Assembly (NCBI GenBank): GCA_019915015.1
Contig: JAHBBC010000022.1
Location: forward strand, 620,001 to 684,000
Length of the DNA stretch: 64,000 nucleotides
Direction of reading: 5' to 3'
Source of the DNA: Auriscalpium vulgare
Lineage: Eukaryota > Basidiomycota > Agaricomycetes > Russulales > Auriscalpiaceae
The notes under the pieces were generated by a model. That model had not been told where the DNA came from. It did not search any database and saw only the letters and a list, made by a program, of their open reading frames with translations. The number at the start of each line of letters is the position of its first letter. Position 1 is the stretch's first letter. The translations under genes and the position numbers were made by a program. Positions 19,221-30,620 of this stretch are shown here, piece by piece.

Positions 19221-21867
19221 ATGTGGACAACTCAAGAGCAGAACACCTTCTTGAGGAGTCAGCTTCCTCTGTACAGGGACGCGCAGGCGCTGGGCTGCCT
19301 TGCGATTGCCGACTTCTGGCCCGAGCTCTTCTCGAATTGGCTCATGCGGTGGCCAGACTCCGAGGACCATCTCACGGCGGCCTCTCCCAAAGGCGAGCCT
19401 ACTTTGCGAAAGGTAAGTTGATTACTATTCGATATATTACGACGATATACTCACGTGCATTCACCATAGCGCCTGAAGCAATGGTTCAATAACCATTCCC
19501 GTGACGCTGTCGGTGGCAACGGCGCGGGTGGGCGCCGTCGCGTCCTGAACCTATCGGGGAAGGCTGCACGGAAGAAGCCTCCGCATCAGCTCTATCAGCA
19601 GATGTTCTGGCAGACGCGTCTGAAGGCTGTCGTTGAGGACGCATATGCTGAATACGTGCGCCAGCTCCCCGAAGGCGAGGAGAAGATTGCTGAGGTGGTC
19701 TTCCGCAACAAGAAGTGCCGGGAGCTCTTTGATGCCGAGGACGAGGCTGTAAAGGCCGTCGTGAACGCGGCTCGCTGCGGCAAGTCTCTCCAGGATGGCG
19801 CTGACGACAGCGCGGACAGCTTGCTTCCGGACTACCAGGCGTGAGTCCACGCCCTTCATTGCCGAGAAAACAAAATGCTTACCGCTTCGTTTGTAGGAAT
19901 ATCGAGATGCTGCCACAGACAGCTGCCCTTGCACTTGCCGAAATCCGCGACCAGACCAACTGGATGTCGACGATCTTGATCGGAGGACCCTCGCCGGAGG
20001 ACGGCGGGAAGATTATCTCATACGCGTGAGTATCATCCATCGTCGAGAAGAGCTATTTGGAACTGACCTTCGCATGTCAGCGTGCATACGCGTCTAGACG
20101 ACGGGCGCACGTTTGCTACGATGTACCCGGATTTCAAGGATAAGGTGCAAGAGCCATTCCGGAACTTCCTGCAGGCTGCCTTCGGTGAGCAATCCCCGAT
20201 ACACTGAATGACGTGTACTGACCTTTTACCCCAGCATCGTCTTCTCAGATCGACTCCAGCGGCAGCACCAGTGCCGACTCGCACCCAGCGTCGGGCGACA
20301 CCTCTGCTTCGTCATCTGCCTCTGGAGGCGCCACGCAGACATCGTCGAATGTCGACGCCGCACAGGCATCACCGGATGTGGCGTCAGGGCAAGCTGAAGG
20401 AACAGTTTCCATTGACCCACCAAAGAAGACCCGAAAGCGCGCCAAAAGGACCGACGACATCTCGGAGACCGAAGACGAGGAGATTGAGGACTTCGAGGTT
20501 GACGAGCAAGACGCCGAGGTCGCTCCCGTGCTTCCCCTCATACAGCACGGTATTACGGCGTACGAACAGGAACGTCTTGACAACATCGCGCGGAACAAGG
20601 CGTTGTTGAAGGAATGCGGCCTGGACGTGCCGTTTTTCAGTGAGGCGGACAAGAAGAGAACGGAGAAAGAGACTCAGCTCGCAAAGCTTGCGGCTCTTGC
20701 TGGTGCGCCGCCTCGCCAGTCAGCAAGGATCAGATCTCTCTCCTCGTGCGTACATTGTGCCCCTGTCCTGACGCGCAACGTAGCTGACCGCACAACAGAA
20801 ATGAAAAAGGAGATCACGACAAGGACGAGCAAGAGTCAGGTGGCGACAACGTGGATGACCAAGAAAGGCAGTCCGCCAATGCAGAAGTCCTCCCCCGTTC
20901 ATCGACTGCCGTCGCCACCTCGCTGTCACTCTCGACACCGACACCCAACATCGGTACTGGCGTCCAAGTGCTCGCATCGACCCAGCATTCTCTTCCTGCC
21001 GTCGATACCACCAACGATGTGCCAACCTCCAGCGCGCAATCCCCCGTTCCAGATCGGACGACTTCAACGACCACGCTCTCTCCTCGCGCAAGCGGGCCGT
21101 TATCAGATCAAGTCAACGTACCTACCACCAGGACGAGGTCGAAGGCGCAATCCAAGACAGGAGTCAGACGACAAGTCAATGCGGAGTGGCCGAAATGGCT
21201 TGTCAGCGATCACGAGCACCTCATGAATGCGATCAACGACGACACCTGGCGCTTGCTGGTTTGGATGTGGGCCGCAATCGAGGAGGAACTTGGGTATCCG
21301 TCCGGGAAGGTGCGCATGTGATCCGTTTCATGAATGAGTCTAGTGCTGACCTGGGTCCAGGGTAAACAATTCCAGCTCGCCGCGACGAATCGCCCCTCCC
21401 AAGTCTCCCGCTGGCTCACTCGACGTGACATCTCGAAGGTCCCTCCAATCGAGGATGTTGAGGCTTTTGCGGACAGCTGGCGCACCTGGTGGGCTGCCCT
21501 CCAGCCCGACTGGCGCGGTGACGGGTGGCCCTTGACGCGAGGCGAGCCCGAGGCGTCGGAGACGTGGGCGGACTGTATAAAAGGCGGCCGCAGCGGCTTT
21601 GTCATTGTGCTCATTACCCTCAGCTGGTGGTTTGGCGCGGCGGAGACCGTCCAAGAGAAGCGCGAGTGGGAGTCAGCGCTGGAGGATACGGTCTGGGTGT
21701 CGGAGCAGATGCTCGCTCACGCGCAGAGCACTGACGGGAAGCACAGCGTCGAAGAAGATACGCAGATTGTTGCGGACAGCGTCTCTCCTAGGAAACGGTG
21801 CGTGGAGGCTTTTCGCATGATCCTTCCGCCGCTTACAACTCTTATCAGGAGGAAGACGCGCAAGTAA
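19221..21867 (+). CDS. Hypothetical nuclear-type host protein, 8 exons, about 757 aa
   Basis: Exons: 19221-19412, 19470-19840, 19897-20025, 20081-20184, 20235-20745, 20799-21309, 21361-21797, 21849-21867; all introns are 50-57 bp and the frame closes at TAA. The N terminus is Trp-rich (FWPELFSNWLMRWP, RLKQWFNNHSR), as in a family I know as multi-copy, uncharacterised Agaricomycete proteins. The middle is Ser/Thr-rich with basic PPKKTRKRAKR and an acidic run. The C-terminal domain is again Trp-rich (WRTWWAALQPDWRG, LITLSWWFGAAE). Splicing the last 51-bp intron, which is in frame, creates a basic tail SPRKRRKTRK that may be a nuclear signal. A TATA-like ATATATG lies near 19119. Function unknown. 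Confidence 0.8.
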
Positions 21868-22224
21868 TCTCCAAGTCGGTCGTCTCATGTCGGCGCACAA
21901 ATAACCCTAGTATCTATTCCTCTTTTCCTCTCGCATTCATAGATGCGTTCAACAGCGCGGGTCCCTCGACGTCCGGATGGTGGTGTTCAACACGCCATCA
22001 TATGTGTTCAACACACACCGTATCGTCTTGACTCCATACAATCACCTTCCCGATTACCTTGTTAGCTATTGTTTACATCTGCCGCACATATAGACACATG
22101 AATATATGTCCGTTTGCAGTTCCTTACTTGAGATCTCGTGTCAGTGCTTACCCGGAGAAAGTCTCGTTGTATACGGCGCGACTTCGGGGCTGCGACTTGG
22201 TGATTCGTGAAAACACGCACGGCC
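21868..22224. other. 3' flank of the preceding gene, no feature seen
   Basis: These 357 bp follow the stop codon. AT-richer stretches (ACACATATAGACACATGAATATATG near 22084) could belong to the 3' end. I see no frame or repeat of note. Confidence 0.4.
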
Positions 22225-24058
22225 CGTAGTGATTACTACACGCATAGGACTACTAGTACTATCCAGCGGCCTCGGGTTTCGACAGGAAATGCCAAGTACA
22301 AACTACTGCATGGCATGGAAGTGGAATCAAGCAGCGCAGCCGGGAGATACAATCTGTGCGCCCAAGTGATCACATCTCAAGAAAAATCTCCCAGTGGCAG
22401 TGCAGTCTGAGTCAGCTGCAGGTTATGTGTTACGCGTTACGTGTTACACATTACACCTAGGTAAATGGGACACACTTCGGCCGCCCCGTTTGAGCGGCCT
22501 TGATGCTACATGAACATCCTGAGTCAAAGTGGGTACTATGCCCCCATTGAGTAATAATACGATCAAGAATTTGCTACACGCGTACCAATAAATCCAGCCA
22601 AATCACCCAAATATCCGGAGCTAAGTAAATACTATGTGTTTACTGGTACGCAGGAGTATATACTGCGCCTGATTAATCCAGCCAAATCGCCCAAATATCC
22701 AGAGCTAAGTGAATACTACGTGCCTACCAATATATCAGGAGCTAAGTGAATACTACGCGTGCACCGGTATGAAGGAGTAAATACTGCGGCTGATCAATCC
22801 AGCCAAATTGCCCAAAAATCCGGAGCTAAGTGAATACTATGCGCGTACCGGTATATCCGGAGCTAAGTGAATACTATGCGCGCACCGGTATGTAGGAGTA
22901 AATACTGCGGCTGATAAATCAAGCCAAATCGCCCAAAAATCCGGAGCTAAGTGAATACTACGCGTGCACCAGTACGCAGGAGTAAATACTGTGGCCAGCC
23001 AAATATCCGGAGCTAAGTGAATACTACGTGTTTACCGTTTACCGGTACGCAGGAGTAGATACTGCGCCTGATTAATCCAGCCAAATCGCCCAAATATCCA
23101 GAGCTAAGTGAATACTACGTGCCTACCAATATATCAGGAGCTAAGTGAATACTACGCGTGCACCGGTATGTAGGAGTAAATACTGCGGCTGATCAATCCA
23201 GCCAAATTGCCCAAAAATCCGGAGCTAAGTGAATACTATGCGCGTACCGGTATATCCGGAGCTAAGTGAATACTATGCGCGCACCAGTACACAGGAGTAA
23301 ATACTGTGGCCACCCAAATATCCGGAGCTAAGTGAATACTACGTGTTTACCGGTATGCAGGAGTTAATACTGCGGCTGATCAATCCAGCGAAATCGCCCG
23401 AATACACGGAGCTAAGTGAATACTATGTGTTTACCGGTACGCCGGAGTAAATACTGCGGCTGATAAATCCAGCGAAATTGCCCAAATATCAGAGCTCAGT
23501 AAATACTACGTGCGTACTGGTACGCAAAAGTAACTACTGAAACCTGAAATATCTGGAGCAAAGTGAATACTAAGTGCGTACCGGTGCGCAGGAGTAAATA
23601 CTGCGCCCAGATTAATGCAGCCAAATCACGGAGCTATTGCAGGCTTACCAGGATGCTAGAGTGATTACTACGCCCCAGTGAATTCAGCCAAATAGTTGGC
23701 CGTAAGTGAATACTATGACCGTATTGAGCCGCCCTAAATATCTGCCAAAGTTATCACTACTCCCCATCTGAGCAGCCCAACCGAAAACTACTAGCGGAAG
23801 TATTTACTTTGGAGGATCCCTACCACCATACCCAGGTCACCAAGTGATTACTGCGTCCTGGCAGACAAAGTAAATACTACGCAATTACTTCAGTAGCTTG
23901 CTGGAAGTGAAAATACAGGCCGGAGCTGCACGCAAATAATTACTTCGATTGCCTGGAAGTATAGGGACATACTAAAGTGGAATGATCAGGTACATATAAT
24001 ACTTCTTTTTCACTGGTATACCAGGCGAATAGTTATTTTATCGACTGCTAGGGCCCTC
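22225..24058. repeat. Complex satellite built on AGTRAATACT motifs
   Basis: The core (about 22560-23540) has 14 copies of GAGCTAAGTGAATACT or near variants, starting near 22617, 22700, 22738, 22823, 22857, 22941, 23008, 23099, 23137, 23220, 23257, 23323, 23408 and 23491. They alternate with GGAGTAAATACTGCGG-type units, the palindrome TACCGGTA and the phrase CCAGCCAAATCGCCC. A higher-order unit of about 400 bp is duplicated (from about 22638 and again from about 23036). Degenerate forms (AGTGATTACT, AGTAAATACT) extend left to about 22225 and right to about 24010. No protein can be read through it. It ends within the first codons of an F-box gene stub at 24059. Confidence 0.85.
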
Positions 24059-24082
24059 GAAAGGGAGAGGCGGGGGAGTCAT
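24059..24082 (-). pseudogene. F-box paralogue stub: first 8 codons only
   Basis: On the - strand the first codons read MTPPPLPF, identical at protein level to the start of the F-box gene at 60702-61936. The match ends where the satellite begins. The 5' flank (24083-24430) resembles the flank upstream of the other copies (GTGGAGG...GGAGGCAAG, GGTCAACATC, CACTCACCTAGA), so this is the upstream end of a lost copy rather than chance. Confidence 0.55.
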
Positions 24083-24430
24083 TGTGGCGCGCTTTGCTGG
24101 CCGTCAGCATTCCATCGATTGTAGCCCTGCGATCGCACGAACCTCAACTCTTTGGGGGCAATATCCGTGTACAAGAAAACCCTGAACACCTTCAGTAAGA
24201 TTGTGTGGAGGTGGAGGACGGAGGCAAGAGACTCGATCGCGATAGGCATCTATTTCATCATGGGAAATGACCACGTAATTGGAAGGCGTTTTGGCGCCTA
24301 CATAAACGCCTGGATTCATTTCCATAGCATGCGCGCGGGAATGTCTAGAGCGAGGAGGGCGACAATGCGCTGTTGAGCCGGAGGTCAACATCACCTCTCT
24401 GTTGACAATATCCATAGCACTCACCTAGAA
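24083..24430. repeat. Diverged copy of the F-box upstream region
   Basis: Shares with 28800-29270 and 57840-57970 a run of recognisable blocks: GGTGGAGG.CGGAGG.AAG, CATC.C.GGGAAA.GACCACGTAA, GG.GCCTAC and, with 29210-29270, GAGGTCAACATC and GCACTCACCTAGA. It is the duplicated intergenic or promoter segment of the F-box family. Confidence 0.55.
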
Positions 24431-27400
24431 TAGGCCGATAGCCCACTCGCGGGCTTTGTCCAGAAGACCCTCCTCTCGCGCGTCACCAGGTGTGCTTTAT
24501 GGAAGCCCCGACCTGTACCTTCTCCAGAAGCTCGCGCGTGGAGCAGGATATGGCGATTAATCTCGGTCCTGTGCGATACCGGTTCATTTAGTCGGCGTGC
24601 CTACGTTCAATGATGGCTCGGCGCAAGCTGGCTGGCCATCGGTCACGATGGCAGAGAGGATGCTTGAGGAGAAACAGCAAGAGCGAGAACCGTGCGCAGA
24701 CCCGTTCGCGGTGTCGCATGCAAAAGCCTTGTCTCGTGAGCACCCGCGACGCAGCACATCGCCAGAGGGTCTGCGTGTATGCGGCGCCGCGCCCAGGATC
24801 GGTCTCCTACAGCCCATGCGAGAAGGCATCTCCGAGCACGACGCAAGCGCGTGCAAATTGTATGGCAGTCTAAGGCAGCCCCACCAATTGACACAACCAC
24901 ACCTGCGCGCTCCACGACCCTCATCGTTCCCGCCCGGTGGTGAGTGCAGCCCTGCTTGTGTGTGGGGCAGCAAATGAGGATTTCCGAGGACCGAGCAGGC
25001 ACGAAGGCTGGAATTCGAGGTACGTTCTCCGTGCGATAAAATGGCTCGAAGTCGTTGTGGGAGGCAGCCATGGGGAGGTTGAGATGTATGAGTGTCATTG
25101 GGAGGAAGGAGAGGGAGGGAGGAGAGGTGGTGACGTGGAGTCCGTGGGAGCGCCATACGCCTCGGTCCCGACGCTTGCAGGGTGCCTTAGTACTTCCGCG
25201 CTTAGCCTGTCCAAATAAAAACAGTGCGTTCTCGCTCGCAGACCAGGCTGGACCAACAGATGTATCTATTGCGGTACATTCTCAGCGTGGTCCGGGGCAG
25301 GTAAACGACTCCTGGGACTGACCTACATACCAACCCATCCCGAAAATCCACCTGACATTTATCCTGGTCTGCACAAAACCTGAACCTATCCCAGCTGCGG
25401 CATCGCCTCTCGCATGCTCCGGACAAACGACGTCGACCCACCGCACCATATCCACGGCAGCTCCTTCAGCGCAGGTCGCGCATCAACGCGGCGCATTGCC
25501 CGCAGCACGATGTCGGCAATCGCGCGCACGCAGGAACCCGCCGAAATCGATCAGCTCAGCTGCATGAACAGCAAGTGCGCCGCCTCGCCCCACGACGCAG
25601 AAAGCCTCCACGCCGGGGAACGACACAGAGCGCAAGAGCGGGCGTGCCGGTATTGGAGTCCACGTCACGCCATGCAGTCACCTCGATATACAGCGTCCTC
25701 GTCTGGCCAGCCTGCCGCAACTTGGATGCGCGCAAGCGTTGAGTGACGGTGCCGCGGCATAGCAGAACACCTCGGTCAAGGCGCCCACGGGATGTGGCTG
25801 GCCAGAAGCCTGCGGGGATATGGGGCGCGAAATACACGCCTGTGCACTGTGCAAGTGTAGATGGCGCAGCTGCGGAGAGAGGGCACTCTGCGCTGGGAAT
25901 ACACGTCGAGTGGTTTAAAACGAGCCGCTGCAGGCTGGCGAGTCAATTCGTCCAGATGTGCGGGGCATTCGGCTTCCGGAGAGACGAGCTTGGGAGTCCA
26001 CGGCCGTCAGGTACCTGCGGTGCGCCTCCAATGATCTTGTCGTCGAGGTCCGGTGCGCTTGATGGGTTTCGGAGGAGGCATGACAGAAGGATGGATGGAG
26101 AAGGATGCAGGGATTCAGCGAACACCGTGATGGGATACTGGCGACATTGAGGTGCAGCCCGCGCGCACGAGGTCGATGCGGGCCACTCGGATGGTGAAAA
26201 GAATGGCAAGGGTGCTCGTCTTGAAATTGATCGGCTCTTTTCCCGGGAGCAAAAAGCTTCCGCCGAGCGGAAAGGGTGCGATGATGTTGGATGCCCAGAC
26301 GATGGCATCGCGTAGGGCGACGCGGCTCCAGCCCGCAATCGCCGTCATCCGGGACAGATCATATGCTGACGACGTCGCGGCCATGCGTGGGACTACGCCG
26401 GCGGTCCACGAACGTCAGGATCTCGGGTGGGCGGGGGATGCAACGGGAAGGGGAGACTAGGAATTGTGCCGCTGCGACAAATTGGCGTGCGTGTTCTGCG
26501 GGGAGTATGGAGGGGTCAGATGGGCGACATCGTGACCAGTGTAATTTGGACGTACGGTGCTAGCGAGCGGGAGTCTTGCTGTCGGGTTTGAGGTGGGCAT
26601 CGCCGATCGCAGACATCGAATGCAGGCAGCGAGATGTGTTACGTTGTCGCGCCTGAGGGAGTATGCATCATTCTGTCCTATCGCGCGAGGCACAGGATGG
26701 CGATGGCGCAGGATGATCATTTCCTGGGCGTGATGGGACTGCGGAATGACACGGATAGTCAGCAAAAACCGCGCGAGATCCCGTCGATGGGCGACGAAGG
26801 ACGTGAACACGCACCATACTAGGGGTGCGCCTCCATACCCCAGCATAGCATCCTATGAGACAGCGCATCCTCTCGCGCGTTCGGTACGTCGCTCCGTCTC
26901 GAGAACCAGGGCCTGTGCAGAGTCAACGCAAATGGGGCAATGGGGCCCCGCGTCGAACCGTACAACCGCAAATGACGCAGCGTCACGCATAGCCCAGCGA
27001 GATGGTCCAGAGGGTCACCTCTGATGTCGCATCCGTCTTTGGGATGGCACAGGATATCGTTTGGGTGCAAGAGAGGGCCAGGCTGTTTCAGTGTCTGGAG
27101 GTGTGAGGAGAAGGGCGCGCGCAGCGGCAAATGCCGGTGCGCTGCCGTCCATGCCGCGCCGCGCCGTTGTCTTTCTCGTGCTCGCAGCTCATATATATGC
27201 GTTCGTTATGGAGAATACATTGGCGGGATAGAGTGAGCCTGGCATGGACGTTGGACATTGGCGTCGCTGGGCGCGCCGGAGTTCGGACATGCAGATGCCT
27301 GAAGGAAGCTCGTGGTTTCATGAAAGGCGAACACAGACTCTTGGATCCAACCTTCCCGCAAATTCCTACATGTTGTCCAGGAATGCATAAGTAAGGCATG

Positions 27401-27542
27401 AGCACAAAGTATTGACAAAATCCTTTTTGCATACACGGCAGACGTACTACACGGAAGATTGGACGAGGCTACTAGTAGGATCAGTCGCGCTGGCAGTGAT
27501 CACCGCTCCGCTCCCTCCTCATCCAACAGGGGGAATCCTAGC
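24431..27542. other. Spacer with possible decayed LRR-like remnant; no firm gene
   Basis: No intact gene is supported. On the - strand between about 26400 and 25430, broken frames give leucine-rich pieces (for example LRHLHLHSAQA, ALRDAIVWASNIIAPFPLGG) that could derive from an F-box/LRR gene, but frames shift repeatedly and I cannot build a gene. Near 27206 GTTATGGAGAATACATTGG also occurs near 30749, and 27390-27542 resembles 60560-60700, so this end is duplicated 3' flank of the F-box family. Confidence 0.4.
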
Positions 27543-28718
27543 TCAGGATATCCAATCAACATATCGCGCACGCTGTATGAGTGCATTATCAGCCTCGAAA
27601 CCAGAGTGAAATATGAGACAGCGCACCGGGTAAGACTCGGGATCCGCATACGAGACTATTTCCACCCCGCGCGATTTGCACAGCGCCTCAAGCGCCTGCA
27701 GAACCACCTGTGACGAGGAGCGGGTCACCGACACCTGGCGCAGCTGAGGCAGCGCGCTCTCGTCCGCCAGCGCGCTGACGAGGTACCCGAGGCATCGCGC
27801 TTTGACTGCCTCCGCTTCTTCCTCGCTCCGCGCATCTACGTGGTTCAGGTCCAATTCTTCATCATGGGTGGAGTGAAACCCGAAATGGCGAAGCGTGCGG
27901 GGGAGCGTGATGGGGTTGCTCGGCAGCCTGCGGAGGACGAGCGACTCGATGCGTGTGAACTGCTGAAAATCGCCGGTCGATCGCAGCGACCTACACGTCA
28001 GCACGCGCAAGCTGTCCCAACCGATGCCACCCGATATGCGCCCCGGGAAATACAGGGAGCCAACATCCAGCTCCTCGGCCGTGTATTGTGCGGCTGTTGC
28101 GGATGCAGGAGGGCGGAAAAAAATAACGTCCTCTTGTGTCACGGAGCGCAGCTGTTCAGGCAAGGGGTAGGTGACCCGCATGCCCCAGCCTTCTATCACG
28201 AGGTGGCGGACGCTCGGCCACATCTCGAGGGCCGCGAATAGGCCCGTATCTCCCGTGTCCGGGGAGGTAATTAGAACCGTCGGGCGCAGGGCCAGGGTAC
28301 GCAGCTGCGACAGCGCCTCCGTGTACGTGCATTGCCCGCGTAACCAAGGGATGTCCACGCGCACCTGGGCGATGTGCGGGCAGTGGCGTAGGAGAGCATA
28401 GTAATCAGTACACTGGGGGTTCTCGGGCGCAAAGATATCTTCGTTTTCGAGGGTGACGGAGATGGAGAGTATGTAGGTGCCGAGGTGCGGGTTCTTCGTT
28501 ACCGCGTGGAGGACACGAGGGATGGCGTGGACGAGCCAGTCGTTGTCGGGGTAGGGGATGCGGCGGAAGAGGAGATGCTGCGCAATGGGGACCCAGTCCT
28601 TGCATACCAGCGCGCACGCATAGAGCGTCCTGTAGTCGACCTCGTGGCTCTGCGAGTTGATGTAGACGAACTGCATGATACGCGCATGGACGTCGAAAGG
28701 GAGATGCGGCGTAGTCAT
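27543..28718 (-). CDS. F-box-like protein, intact paralogue 1
   Basis: Two exons: 27627-28718 and 27543-27572, with a 54-bp in-frame intron (27573-27626). The spliced product is 373 aa; the unspliced frame would be 391 aa. The N terminus (LPFDVHARIMQFVYINSQ...LYACALVCKDWVPIAQHLLFRRIPY) has the F-box pattern that docks SCF ubiquitin ligase substrate adaptors to Skp1. The rest is leucine-rich without strict repeats and probably binds a substrate. The conserved tail after splicing is RARYVDWIS. Paralogues lie at 29488 (broken), 56591, 59750 (broken) and 60702. It is head-to-head with the pseudogene at 29488. Confidence 0.85.
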   Translation of the reverse strand: MTTPHLPFDVHARIMQFVYINSQSHEVDYRTLYACALVCKDWVPIAQHLLFRRIPYPDNDWLVHAIPRVLHAVTKNPHLGTYILSISVTLENEDIFAPENPQCTDYYALLRHCPHIAQVRVDIPWLRGQCTYTEALSQLRTLALRPTVLITSPDTGDTGLFAALEMWPSVRHLVIEGWGMRVTYPLPEQLRSVTQEDVIFFRPPASATAAQYTAEELDVGSLYFPGRISGGIGWDSLRVLTCRSLRSTGDFQQFTRIESLVLRRLPSNPITLPRTLRHFGFHSTHDEELDLNHVDARSEEEAEAVKARCLGYLVSALADESALPQLRQVSVTRSSSQVVLQALEALCKSRGVEIVSYADPESYPVRCLIFHSGFEADNALIQRARYVDWIS

Positions 28719-29487
28719 CGCGTCGCGCTGGGCTCGATGTCAACACTAATCCACCAATCTGAGCCAGACGAGCGTACGGAATTCGAGATACGGCGCCGCG
28801 GTAGACCTTGAAAAGACTTTAGGAAAATTGTATCAAGGTGGAGGGCGGAGGCAAGGAGTACCTGATTATGATCGTTATCTGTGCGATCTCATCTCGCGGG
28901 AAACGACCACGTAAAATGAAGGCCATTCTGGCGCCTACGCCGGAATTCCGTCAAAGCCAGGGGCCGCCGCCTGGTGAGCTTGAAGGCAGAACATTTGTGC
29001 AGAAGGGGCATAGTCGGAGTCGACGCGGTATGTCGACCTTGCAAGAAATCAGATGTGGAGGCGCGACTCCGGGCATGAATACGCACGAGCGACACGGAGC
29101 ACCATCGACGATCGTGCAGTTGAGCCGCAGGGTCTGTGATAGAATCCAGGACCATGTGGAGGACGTGTGCGTGGGTTGATAAAAGGAGAGCGCGCTGACG
29201 AGTCAGAGGTCAACATCCCGATTGGCATCGCTGTTTGACACAATGCACGGCACTCACCTAGATATTATTTTCGCCGCCTGTGTCAACAAGGATCCTAGAG
29301 CTCGCGATCGGGGCGTGTATATCACGAAAAGAGGAAAAGAAAAGCAACGAGAGCGAGAATATGAGAAAGTAAGGAAGGAAGAAAGAAGTACGTGGTGCTG
29401 CTGCGGCGCTTCAACCCGGTAGTGACTCCGACGTTGCGCTGAGTCACTGGCCCGCTTCGGACGCCCGGCCAGCTCGCAACACAGTCG
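28719..29487. other. Shared upstream region of two divergent F-box copies
   Basis: These 769 bp lie between start codons of opposite orientation. The left part resembles the upstream region of the F-box gene at 56591 (CCTTGAAAAGACTT, GGAGTACCTGATTA, ATCTCGCGGGAAACGA). Nothing else coding is seen; a bidirectional promoter is likely. Confidence 0.5.
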
Positions 29488-30620
29488 ATGACTCTTCCAC
29501 CTCTCCCTTTCGACATCCATGCGCGTATCGTTCAACTCGTCTACATTGCCTCTCAGAGCCACGATGTCGACTACAAGACACTCTCTGCATGCGTGCTCGT
29601 ATGCAGGGACTGGGTCCCACTCGCTCCACGCCTCCTCTTCCACCGGATCCCCTACCCAGACCGCGAGTGGCTCGTCCGTGCCACGTCCGTGCCATCCCTC
29701 TTCTCTTCCGCGCAGTATGATCGAAAAGCCCACACCTTGGCACCTACGTATCTCCATTCCAATCATACTTGACTATGATGCGCCCCTCGCGCGAGCCTAT
29801 CATACGCTCCTGCGCTCCTGCACACACATCGTCCATATTCGCCTCGCCATTCCTAGTGTCAAGGACACAACTGTGCTGTCGAATCTGCGCAGCCTGAACA
29901 TGCATCCCATTGTCCTGGTTGTTGGCCGGTCCACGATGGTGGATAGTATGCCCGCACTGCTCGACATGTGGCCGAGCGTGCGCCACGTCATCCTCGACTC
30001 GTCGTGGATCAATTGGCTTGACCTCCCGGCCCCCGCGCAGCTTTCCTCCTTGGCGTTGGTGGGCGGCATGTGGCTACGCATCAACAGCTTGTCCGCATCT
30101 ACAACCCCCCTGATATACTCGGCCGACGAAATGGACGTTAGCAACACGAAGGATGAGGCCAACGTAAGCCACATCGCGGACAGCGTGCGCGGGCTGACGT
30201 GCCTTATAGACCTGCCGTCGGATGACGATCTCCATCGGCTGACGAGCCTCAAGTCGCTCATCTTTTCCAGGCTGCTGAACAGCCGCATCACGCTCCCCCG
30301 TACGCTGCGACACTTCGGATATCACGTCATCCCTCATGTCAACGAATCGATGACCCCTGGATTGGTGCAGAGTGTCAGGAAAATTGTCAGTGCGCTGGCG
30401 GACCAGGGCGCACTCCCTGAGCTGCGCGAGGTGTCGGTGACTCGCTCCTCATTGCAGGACGTGGTGCAGGCATTTGAGAGGCTGTGCACAACCCGTGGGG
30501 TGCATATATTGGTCTATGCTGACCGCGAGTCGTACCTGGTGGGTTGTCTTGACATTTCTCTTGTTTTCATGGCTAATGCGCTCTTGCAGCGGGCGCGATA
30601 CGTAGATATCATGAGGCCTT
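29488..30620 (+). pseudogene. F-box-like paralogue 2, frameshifted
   Basis: The start reads MTLPPLPFDIHARIVQLVYIASQSHDVDYKTLSACVLVC in one frame to about residue 75. The paralogue-like sequence then continues one frame over from about 29715 (PWHLRISIPIIL..., LPRTLRHFGYHV, SVTRSSLQDVVQAF) until the 51-bp intron at 30539-30589. The final exon reads RARYVD and then loses the conserved WIS-stop through a small deletion, running on. At least two frame lesions make a functional product unlikely, though the bulk of the protein remains readable. Confidence 0.72.

Noticed and set aside
22560..23540. CRISPR-like array
   Set aside because: Repeats vary, spacing is irregular, spacers are themselves repeated, and the genome is eukaryotic. 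It is a satellite.
24584..25156. 190-codon - strand frame as a gene
   Set aside because: Composition is low in hydrophobic core residues and rich in Arg/Pro/Ser/Cys, with an overlapping + strand frame of equal quality and no motif or splice partner.
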